DNA from: Sciurus carolinensis
Lineage: Eukaryota > Chordata > Mammalia > Rodentia > Sciuridae
NCBI RefSeq assembly: GCF_902686445.1
Contig: NC_062213.1
Span: 37,150,741 to 37,214,740, forward strand
Reading direction: 5' to 3'
DNA length: 64,000 nucleotides
A program made the translations under genes and the position numbers. Of the stretch, positions 13,490 to 23,592 are shown piece by piece (the stretch's first letter is position 1; each line of letters opens with the position of its first letter). The notes under the pieces are model-generated. The model worked only from the letters and a program-made list of their open reading frames with translations. It was not told the origin of the DNA and searched no databases.

Positions 13490-14095
13490 TAACATCTATA
13501 AAAAATAGAAGCAGTATAGAAAAAGATAAAAGATAAAGGGAAAGTTATCTGTAATCCCACCCTACCAACAAAGAGAATCAGTGCTGATGATATTTTAAAT
13601 ATATCTTTCCATGCATTTAAAAATATCCAACTGATTTAATAATTTATAGAAGTTTTCTATCTTGTCATTTTTACTTAACATAGTAACACAAGTATTTCTC
13701 ATGTATAAAAATTTTAATAAAGACAATTCAATGGTTGTATAATAATCCTACATATATCATAATTTACCTTATTTTACCCTATTGCTGGATATTTAGGTTA
13801 TTTCCAACTTTCATTGTTAGACATATTATAATTTTTAAAAATAAAATAACAAATCAATAATCCTTCTGTTTAAAGTTTTTTTATATTTTAGGATTATTCC
13901 CTAAGAATGGATTCCTAGAAGTACAATACTAGATCAAGTAGGATGATCATTTCTAAGTTTCTTGATATACTCTTCTGATTTGCTTTTCCAAATGTACCCC
14001 CAAGTATGTGAAGGGTGTTTCCATATCATTTTACTCTTCTGATTTTTCTTAACCTTTGCTAATTAAGCAAAATTAAAGTTTCAAAGATGATTCAT
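13490..14095 (-). mobile_element. Old LINE-1 fragment (L1M/L1ME-like), antisense
   Basis: Reverse LINE-1 3' sequence with TGGATATTTAGGTTATTTCC, GGATTATTCCCTAAGAATGG and TTGCTTTTCCAAATGTACCC. Heavily diverged. Confidence 0.65.
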
Positions 14096-14097
14096 TA

Positions 14098-14487
14098 TAT
14101 TAATCAGCTTTCTATTACTATAACAAATGCCTGAGATAATCAACTTACAGAGAGAAAAGGTTTATTTTCGCTTATAGTTGGAGGTTTCAGTCCATGATTG
14201 GTTGGCCCCATTACTTTGGGTCCTGTGGCAAGGCAGCAGCACATCATGGAAGGAGTATATAACAAAGCAAAACTGCACACCTCATGGCTAGGAAGCAGAG
14301 AGACTTGAGGAAGAGACTGGAGTCCCACAATTCCCTTAAAAGACATGCCCACAATGACTAGAAGGCCTATTAGGCCTCACTTCTTAAAGTTCCCACCACC
14401 TCCCAGTAGTGCTACAGGCTAGGCATCAAGTCTTTAACACATGGACCCATGGACCTTAGGGGAACACTTTAGATCTGAACTATAACA
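14098..14487 (-). mobile_element. ERVL-MaLR-type solo LTR, reversed
   Basis: Reverse-complement MSTA/MLT1-like LTR, from TTAATCAGCTTTCTATTAC to GATCTGAACTATAACA. It lies 80 bp from a second reversed LTR. Confidence 0.8.
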
Positions 14488-14569
14488 TTTATTTTAATTA
14501 TAACCGGCCTTATTTCATATCTCTCTCTCTCAATCTGGGAGTGCTACTCCTCTATAGAGAAAAAAAACA

Positions 14570-15014
14570 TGTTTTAGTCAGCTATTTTGCTGCTGTGACT
14601 AAATGACCCAACCAGCACAATTATAGAAGAGGAAAGGTTTATTCGAGGGCTCATGGTTTCAGAGGTCTTAGTCCATTGAATGCCGGCTCCATTCCTCGGG
14701 GCTCTAGGTGAGGCAGAATATCATGGCGGAAGAGTGTGGCAGAGGGAAGCAGCTCACATCATCAGGAAGCAGAGAGAGAGAGGGAGAGAGAGAGACTCCA
14801 CTCTCCAGATATATATATCACAAAATATATATCCCAATGCCACACCCCAATTCCAGTCTCCTCCAACCATACCCTACCACTTCAATTAATTCCATCAGGG
14901 ATTAATTCACTGATTAGATTAAGACTCTTACCACCCAATCATTTCTCCTCTGAACCTTCCTGCATTGTCTCACGTGTGAGCTTTTGGGTGACACCTCACA
15001 TCCAAACCACAACA
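14570..15014 (-). mobile_element. ERVL-MaLR-type solo LTR, reversed
   Basis: From TGTTTTAGTCAGC to CATCCAAACCACAACA, the reverse complement of the LTR type seen at 81-505. Contains a GA-rich tract near 14770-14795. Confidence 0.8.
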
Positions 15015-15589
15015 ACATGGGTATATTTTTCTTTAGGAGAGAACTGCTTCCTTACTAGGATCTGAAAAACAAATTCCCATCAGCCACAGTGTAATTTCCT
15101 ATTTAACATTTTCACCCACCTGTCCTGGTTGGTTTCATAGCCAGTATTGAAGATGTAGGGGCAGTGAGCAGCCTTCAGACATGTGGGCTTATGGGAGCTC
15201 AAGAATCACTCACGCATTCATTTTATACCTACACGCATTCATTTGGCACCTACAAAGTACCTGGCATTAGGAATAAATAGTAAAGGGGAAAATAGACACT
15301 ATCGCTGTGCTGTGGAATGCAGGTTGCAAGACGGAATGGAAAAATCACAGAGAATGTTCAGAAGGCACTAGCAGACACTCACCCAGCCCCTGGCAACTTA
15401 TTCCACCACAGTTCAGTACAGATCATAAAAAAGTGATCACGAAAATGAAGGTGCACTCAGCCTGACAGACTTGTCACTGTAGAGTTCCAACACGCACTCA
15501 CAGGCCCACAGTAAGTTTCCAGGTCTTAGCGGTAAGGACACACATTCCTTAAGAAACATCTATGTGGGGGCGGGGATTCTCAAGATGCC

Positions 15590-15850
15590 TGCCATGGAAG
15601 GCTCAAATTTCCTGTCTCCCAGCGCCACACCCTGATGATTAATATTCATGACTGCAGGAAATATTGCAGCACCCTGAAGCGACGTCCACATCATCAAAGA
15701 GATTAAATTAAATTTCAAGCCATTTTCATATTAAGAGCTATGTTATTTTGTTCTGCTACTTTGCAAACTGACAATTCTTGTATTCTGTCACATTCTTATG
15801 CTAATCTCCTGTTTTCAATTATTCTGGGTGAATTGGAATTTACTGTAGGA
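15590..15850. promoter_or_regulatory. Possible conserved non-coding element in the NCALD intron
   Basis: Non-repeat sequence about 4 kb after the first coding exon, with clustered homeodomain-like ATTA/TAAT words and an octamer-like ATGCTAAT at 15798-15805. The style suggests a conserved element, but this is not demonstrated. Confidence 0.25.
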
Positions 15851-16235
15851 TCTTACTGAGCTTCTCATTCTAATTTTTTTTTTTAATCTTTTTTCCCATT
15901 CCCTCTAAAGACCCATACTCTGTAGTTGTCACTTTGTGCCTTTGTGGGATTCTCTTTTCTTTGTTCTAGCTGGTCTGCACTGCTTACGTTCATTGGGTTC
16001 AAAGAAGTAACAGTGTTAAGTTTCTGCTTTGTTCCTGGGTAAAACTTCTGTTTTAAACCTTAGAAAGTGATGATGTGGAGCTAGCTGTGGCCCAGGAGAA
16101 CCATAAAGAAGTCAAGATTCTAGTTGTTAACCTAACTGTTGTGGTTTGATGACGAGTGTAGATACATAAATTCTTGACTGAATCTCCATCTCTCCAAGAC
16201 TTAAAAATTTAAGCAACTTAATGAAAATTAATGAT

Positions 16236-16288
16236 TTTTTTTACACTGGGGATTGGACCCCAGGGGTGCTTTCACCACTGAGCTATAC

Positions 16289-16330
<42 letters not shown>

Positions 16331-16445
16331 TTAAATTTTGAGGTAAGGTCTTGCTAAGTTGTTAAGTCTGGTCTTGACCTTGTGATCCTCTGAATCAGAC
16401 TCCCTGGTCTCTGTAATTTCAGGCATGCACCACTGTGCCCTGCAA
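16236..16445 (-). mobile_element. B1-dID SINE, reversed, with (ATT)n
   Basis: Reverse ID part (CACTGGGGATTGGACCCCAG) followed by an (ATT)n microsatellite at 16292-16331, then the reverse B1 part (TTCAGGCATGCACCACTGTG). Confidence 0.8.
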
Positions 16446-16749
16446 AAATTAATGGTTAATGATTAATTAATGATTTATGATCATTTATCTACAAAGACTA
16501 AAAACTGGTCAGGGTGCAGGTGGGGATGAAAACAAGTTTAATTAGGGTAGATAAAAATTGGGGTGTAGAACTGCAATTCATTAATTTTCTAATTGTTTTT
16601 CTTAGACGTCATTTCTTGTAGTTTAGTTTTGGTATCCACAGAATATTATTTGTGGTAACAAGATGGGATTCTTTTGTATGTCCTAATTTTGGTAGAAAAG
16701 ACTCCAAAATTTATGACTACTATGGATTCTATGTAGTACTAAATGCATG

Positions 16750-17217
16750 GTATTAGTTTCCTATGGCTGCTGTAACAAAATACCACAAACCTAGTAGTAG
16801 CTTAAGACAACTGGAATGTATGATCTTATAGTTCTGTAAGTCACAAATCTAAAATCAGATTCATTGGGCTACAATTCAGGTGTATTAGGGCTTTGTTCCT
16901 TTTGGATGCTTTGGGGAAAGATCCTTTTCCTTGCTTTTTCCAGCTTCTAGAAGCTGCTTATATTCCTTGGTATGCACCTCTCTTTTTCTACTTTCTAAGT
17001 TAGCAACATCATGCCACCAATTCCTCTGGGTATCTTATTCTTTTTCTTCTACTCGAACCATCTAGAAGAATCCTCCCATCTCAATATCCTTAATTTAATC
17101 ACATCTGCAAACCATCTTTTACTGTTTAAGGTAACATATTCATAGGTTTCAAGGATTTGGACACGAATATCTTGGGATTAGGACATGGATATTCATTTAT
17201 TACTCAGTTTACCATAT
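16750..17217 (-). mobile_element. MLT1-like LTR, reversed
   Basis: Reverse MLT1-type LTR with the phrases TTAGTTTCCTATGGCTGCTG, CCAGCTTCTAGAAGCTGC and ACATATTCATAGGTTTCAAG. Older than the TGTTATGG copies. Part of its 3' end is lost. Confidence 0.72.
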
Positions 17218-17239
17218 ATGCTAAAATGCAGTTGTGTCC

Positions 17240-17323
17240 CTTTTTTTAAATTTTTTTGCCATGCTGGGGATTGAACCTAGGGCCAGGCAAGCACTCTACC
17301 AACTGGGCTACCACCCCAGCCCT
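17240..17323 (-). mobile_element. ID SINE, reversed
   Basis: T-rich head, then GCTGGGGATTGAACCTAGGG through CTACCACCCCAGCCCT, the reverse of a tRNA-derived ID element. Confidence 0.85.
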
Positions 17324-18114
17324 AGTTGTTTTCCTTTTTAAAGGAAACTTTTTTGTGTGTGTGCAATATCAACATCTGGATAAACAAGCAAAACCATATG
17401 CAGATTTATTTTTAGAGCTTTCAATGAACTTTTTCACATTCATGTGTTTGTTTTTTAAATGACTAATATAGGAGCATGATTTAGGCTCAGTATTTTATTA
17501 TCGCAACAAAATTATCTCTTAGGAGCCTTAAGACAGACAAAAATACCGACCTTCCCCCATCTTATGCCAGATCCTCTCCTCTCCATGGGGTGTGGCGGGG
17601 GGCTGTACTGTAAGATGGAGAATCCTCCTTCCCCTCACAGCTCCCTGACCTCCTCCAACACTGGAAATAGTCTGAATACCCACGCCCATCACAGTATAGG
17701 CTGAGGACTGGAGAACGGGAGATGGTGGGAGGAGTCCATGCATGGGGGCCACAGCATGCCCAGGGAGAGAATGTAGGAAGAAAATGGAATTCTACCGCCT
17801 TCCTTCTGTTCCCAGAAGGTAACTAAATAGGATCCCTGAAACGTCAGTTACGGAACTGTCCTTGGTTACATGACTATGAACTGCATTACACTTAGGGTTG
17901 AATGACAAGTATAGTCTTCCACAAAGATTGATCATCTATACCCAAAGTAAGAGGAAGCCAAAAGAAGTACGGGCGTGTGGCTAGGCATCCTGGGCAAAGG
18001 GGGTCAACATCCCTTACCTTTTAACTGGTTCAATCTCCCTTTTCCTTCTTTCCCATCTCCTTGAGTCACAATGTCTTATTCCTGGGTCTCTGGGCTCAAC
18101 TTCCCCTTTGTACA

Positions 18115-18245
18115 CAGGCAGTTTGGTGTTGTGACTCCTGGATGATTGTGAGGATTCAATCAGTTATTTCAAGTAACGCAGCTAGTACGGTGCCTGTGGT
18201 GGAGCATCACTCAATAAATTTTGACTGTAATTATCACTACCATAC
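18115..18245 (+). repeat. MIR-like SINE 3' part
   Basis: GTGAGGATTCAATCAGTTAT and ACGGTGCCTGTGGTGG, like the 3' half of MIR. Confidence 0.45.
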
Positions 18246-19730
18246 TTTCCAAAGCTGGGACAGGATGTCTCCCGGCTCAATAAAGTCAGCTTATTTCCAA
18301 TTCAGTAGACAGAGTACTTCCAAGGGCAGGATCCTCCATTAAATTGACCTCATTGTGAAATGTGTGTTCACAGAGCAAAGGGAGGTAACCCACTAAATCT
18401 CCCACTGGTGGAAATCACAGGAATTCCCCAAACCCATTGACCCAGCCCACAGTCACACACAGGGACTATTTGGGGAACAGCTATCTAGATTTATTTTCAA
18501 GTTTGAGTTTTTTAAAAAGGAATCTATGGACTGATGTAATGTTACAGCAGTCTTTGGGGAGCTTACTTTAAACATCTGGTTGTAATAATTTGTAATTAGC
18601 ATGTTCACCACTTGGATGTTAATGACTGCTTTGAAAATACTTGGAGTCAAAAATACCTGCTGTCTTACAAGCAGAGTAGCTCTCTCCCGGTTATGACCCA
18701 GGGTTCACCGGCACTTTGGATGATAGCAGGGTGAACTTTAGAACACCCCTAATCTACATTTTCATACTTTTTGATTCCAAGAAACTTGAAAAAGGGAAGT
18801 TTGGGGCACACTGACACCACATCACAGTAGATTTTGATTTTCTTTTAGAAATGTGGGATTTTTTTTTTTTTTTTTTTCAAATTCACCCTTGTGATGAACA
18901 AGGTCCAGCAATGGGTTCATGGGGGGCGGGGCATGGTGGTGACCCTGTAAAGGAGGTTAGTCCAAATGATTAATCCCACATGGTTTCAAGAGCACCAACT
19001 GTGATAAATTCAGACAACCCTCCTGTGAGTAGTTATGCCACAGAGGATCAAAATAAGGGCCAGAGAGATGTCTTTACATATATTTTAGACACATATTCTG
19101 AGTGGCATTTGCATTTTTTCCCCGAAGACTTTTCTAAACTGGTGTCATAGACACTATGTCGCTTTTAATATGCTCCTTGGAGACCTGATACACTATACTG
19201 ATTCTAGGGTGGGAAGGGAGTGAGAGGAGGAAAGATCTTTGAGTCCATCCGACGTGGCTCCTGGGCACTCAGCTCCAAAACCTTTGCCTTGTTCTCATTC
19301 ATGATTGTGGACCACAGATGTTACTCTGGAAGGCAACTTGGATTTCCTTCCTGGAGGAAACTCTTTAAAGCAACGGCATAGGCGAGTGACTTTCTCTAAG
19401 AACTTGCCTTAGTGCCTGCTTATCCGCTGTGTCGGATTTGTCCCTTTCTCATTAAGGGGATGACATTATGAATCACACTACAGTATAAGAGTTTAACTCT
19501 CAGCGCCCAGCATGACATCTGGCAGGCAAGAGTCTCCACTACCAAATGGCCCCTCTCGGGCTGTTCCCTCCCAGACTCCTTTGTGAATTCCTCTTCTTTT
19601 CCTGCTTCCTAAATGTAGATATTCCCAAGCAGGGATCCAGCACGGCTCTCTTCCTTCCACTGCCTCTGGGAAGTCTCATCTCCCACGCGTGTGTTATGGA
19701 CTAGGCGTCGTGGTGGGAGATTTCCATCCT

Positions 19731-20159
19731 GTGCCAGTTCCCAGGGCTACCATTACAAAACAAGGTGGCGTCAGACAACAGAAAGGTGTTCTATCTCAGT
19801 CCCATAATCCAGACGTCCAAAATTAAAGCATCAGCAAGGCTCCCTTTAGAGGTTCTGCAGGGGATGTGTCCCATGCCTCTCTCTCACTTCCTGTGCTTGC
19901 CACACTTCTTGGGGCCCTTGGCTTACACCTGCGTCACTTCTGTCTGTGCCTCCACGGGCACACGCCATTATCCCTCTATGTCCGTGTTGAAATTTCTCTC
20001 TTATAAGGACACCAATCATAGATTAGGGCATACCCTACTCCAGTATGACCGTGTTTTAACTCGATTACATTTGCAAAGACCCTCTTCTCAAACCAAGTCA
20101 CATCCACAGATTCTGGGTAGACAGGAATTTTTTGCAGGACACCGTTCAATCTAGTACAC
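19731..20159 (-). mobile_element. MLT1-like LTR, reversed, diverged
   Basis: Diverged relative of the copy at 16750: an opening that reads as a gene-like CCAGGGCTACCATTACAAAA, a TTATAAGGACACCAATCAT block and a GATTACATTTGCAAAGACCC block. Confidence 0.55.
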
Positions 20160-20189
20160 AAGGGTTGTCTTGTTTAACTGCACAATCAC

Positions 20190-20650
20190 TTTTTTTTTCT
20201 CTTTTTTTTTATTATTGTATACAAATGGGATACATGTTGTTTCTCTATTTGTACATGGAGTCAAGGCATACCATTTGTGTAATCATAAATTTTCATAGGG
20301 CAATGATGTTTGATTCATTATTTTTTCCCTTCCCCCCACCCCTCCCACCCCTCTTTTCCCTCTATACAGTCCTTCTTTCCTCCATTCTTACCACCCTCCT
20401 TATCCCTAACCCTAAACCTAACCCTAACCCTAACGCAACCCCTCCCACCCCCCATTATATGTCCTCATCTGCTTATCAGTGAGATCATTCGTCCTTTAGT
20501 TTTTTGAGATTGGCTTATCTCACTTAGCATGATATTCTTTAATTTCATCCATTTGCCTGCAAATGCCATAATTTTATCATTCTTTATTGCGGAGTAATAT
20601 GCCATTGTATATATATGCCACAGTTTCTTTATCCATTCATCAACTTTTTA
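20190..20650 (-). mobile_element. 5'-truncated LINE-1, antisense, with telomere-like tract
   Basis: Poly-T head (20190-20210) followed by the reverse of the sciurid LINE-1 3' end, then ORF2-end sequence (TTATCTCACTTAGCATGATA, GAGTAATATGCCATTGTATA). Interrupted by CCCTAA repeats at 20404-20433. Confidence 0.7.
20404..20433. repeat. Short interstitial telomere-like tract
   Basis: Five CCCTAA units in a row, of which the third has one mismatch (ACCTAA). Confidence 0.93.
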
Positions 20651-21453
20651 TTAGCCCCATTTAATGGATGAAGAAACAGATTACTTCCAGCTCTTCATCT
20701 CCACCATGTCTGACTGTTAATGGACATCTCCACCAAGCTGGTGTGCTGGAACTTACTTCAAAGTCCGCGTTACAAAATGCATCCTTGTCTCCCGCCCCCC
20801 AAACTTTTTTCCTTTCTTCCTCTCTCCTCCCTCCTGTTCTTCCTCCCTTTCTTTTTGTATATAACCTTACCACTCATCTGCCACCAAGTCAGACACCTGG
20901 GCGCCTTCCACCTTCTATCCCCACCCCACACACAGACAGTCACCAAAACTATTACACCAGCCTCCTCAACATTTGTAAACCTGTCACTCCTGTCCTGCCT
21001 CCTGCCAGTCTGCTTTCAAGTCAGTGGAGATCTCTCCGTGTGGTGACTTTGAGGTGGTTAGACATTTTACAAGGCAACTCAGGGCTTTAGAGATGTAGGT
21101 CCCCAGAAAGGGAGCCAGGCACAGCTGTCTCTCTTTATGACCTAACTTGGAGGTCACACAACGTCACTGTCACCATCTGCTCCTACTCAAAGCAATCAGG
21201 AAGGCCTCTACAGTTCATGAAGGGGCAGGGAACCTAGAGTCTACTTCTCCATGGGTGGTGGCGAGGTTTTGGAAAATTGTGTGGAACCTGAAATACTGTT
21301 CTGTCCTTCTTTGGAAAATGCGGTCTTGCACTACACATTTCAGCAGGTCTTCTGCTCCATGTCGGCCCTACCATGATTCTTTCCCCCTAAGGATGCCAGA
21401 GGGATCTTCCAAAAATGCAGATAGAATTGTGTTCCTCTCCTGCTCTTAGTACC

Positions 21454-21825
21454 TGCTGTAGTTTTAGGGTCTTGAGTGTCCCCAAAGCGCCCCATGTTAA
21501 AGCCTTGGTCTGTAGGGTGGTGCTAGTGGAAGTCTCCAGGAGGTGGGGCCCTGGGGAGAGTCCTAGAGTCAGTGGAGGATGCCCTCAAAGGGGATCGTGG
21601 GACCCCAGCTCCAGTCTCACTCCCTCTTTTACTTCCTGGCCATGAGGTAAAAGGTGTTGCACCACTAAGTTCTCCTGCCATGATATGCTGCCTTGCCACA
21701 GGCCCAAATCAATGAGGCTACTGATCATGAACTGAAACCTCCAAAACTGTGAGCCAAAATAAGCCCTTTCTCTTTATAAGTTGGTTGTCTCAGGTATTTC
21801 ATTATAGCAGTGGAAAGCTAACACA
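21454..21825 (+). mobile_element. ERVL-MaLR-type solo LTR (MSTA/MLT1-like)
   Basis: Recognised by CTGAAACCTCCAAAACTGTG, AGCCAAAATAAGCCC and the end GCTAACACA. The 5' end is more diverged. Confidence 0.75.
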
Positions 21826-22228
21826 ATGCCTTCCTACTCACTTCAAATATCTAAATTCCTTAATAAGGCCTTTGTGACTGGGGTCCCATGTCCCTTAAAA
21901 CTCTCTCATGCTATAGTCTTTGAATACGTCTCACCTCAGCCAAAGGTCACCTGAAAGATTCCAGAAGGCACCATGTTCTCTCACATCCTATAGCCTGTCC
22001 TCAGGCAGTGCGCCAGAGTAACCTCTTGACACCTGTTTCTCTCTCACTCCTCTACTCTCCACCCATCCCTTTAACCAAACCATACCCATTTTCCTATAGT
22101 GTCTTATATTCATCACCATCATAATCCTGCCCTTATTTCCTATTAATTTTAAAGAGTGTTGCTGTTTAATCCCTAAAAGATATAATGACTATATAATCTT
22201 ATCAATAGGATTTTAAAAAATAGCTTTA

Positions 22229-22330
22229 GGATTGGGTGTGTAGCTTAGTGGTAAGATACATGCCTGACATGCATGAGACCCTGGATTTGATCCCCAACAC
22301 TACAAAAAATAACAATAATAAAATAAATGA
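22229..22330 (+). mobile_element. ID SINE
   Basis: GGATTGGGTGTGTAGCTTAG... to GATCCCCAACACTACAAAAA and an A-rich tail. Its A-box/B-box order follows tRNA, but it is a SINE. Confidence 0.8.
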
Positions 22331-22439
22331 AAATAACTTTTTTGAAGTAAAGTTGACATAAAATAAAATAAATTGTATATATTTAAAGTCTAAGTCTTGA
22401 CCTATGCATATATTATAATCAAAGTAATGAACATATCCT

Positions 22440-23559
22440 CCACCCCCCAAAATTTATTTTTGCCCCTTTAAAATCTTCCCCTCACACCCATCCCCACCCA
22501 CAACTTACTCTCCTTAGGCAACAACTGATCTACTTTCCCACTGATCTGCTTTATGTCACTATAGATTATTTTGTGTTTTCTAGAAGTTTATATAAATTGA
22601 AGCATATATTATGTATTCTTTGTTTCTGGCTTTTCTCACTCAGAATAATTATTTTGAGATTCATCATGTTGTATGTACCAGTAATTTATTCCTTTTCTTT
22701 ACTGAGTACTATTCCACAATATGCAGATACCACATTCTTTTATCATTGTTGTTCATTAACCTGTACAGGAACATTTGTTTTCAATCTTTGCCTATTACAA
22801 AAAAAAATCAGCTATATACATTTGTGTAGTTTTTTGTATGGACATAGGCCTTCATTTCTCTTGGATAAATAGGAATGGAATGGTTAGTAGGTTTATGTTG
22901 GAATAAACATGCTGTATTACCGAATGGAATATAGTAGGTTTAACTTTCTAAGAAACTGTTTTCCAATGTGGTTGCAAAATTTTACATCCCCAACAGCAGT
23001 GTGTGAGACTTCTAATTCCTCTAGATCCTTGCCAACACTTGGCCAGTCAGTCTGTAATTTTAGCTATTCTAATAGGCATGTGGCTTTAATCTGCATTTTC
23101 TTAATGACTAATAACTTGAGTATCTTTCTGAGTGAGATTCGTTATTCTTATGTATGTTTTGTTGAAGTATCTGTTCAAATTTTTGCCCATTTAAAAAAAC
23201 TGAATTCTTTGTTTCTTTAGTATTGAGTTTTGAGACTTTTTAAAATCTGTTCTCAGTAACAGGCTCTTTATCAGATGCCTGCTTTGCATATATTTTCTCT
23301 CATTCTTTTTAAAAAAAATTTAAAATTTATTTACTTTTTTTATTCTCTCTCATTCTTTAGCCTACCTTTTAAATCTCTGAACATGTATTTATACAAGTAG
23401 AAAATTCCAAGTTTGACATTCTTGAACATTCTTGTTCTTTTATGGAAGAAGCTTCAGATGTAATATCTAAGAAATCTGATTAACCCAAGGTCAGAAAAGT
23501 TTTCTATTACATTTTCCTCCACAAGCCTTATGTCTGATGTGTCACGTCTATCATGTTTT

Positions 23560-23592
<33 letters not shown>

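Noticed and set aside
22229..22330. tRNA-like A-box and B-box sequence considered as a tRNA gene
   Set aside because: Has an A-rich tail and no cloverleaf acceptor closure; it is an ID SINE. The same applies to the other ID copies.
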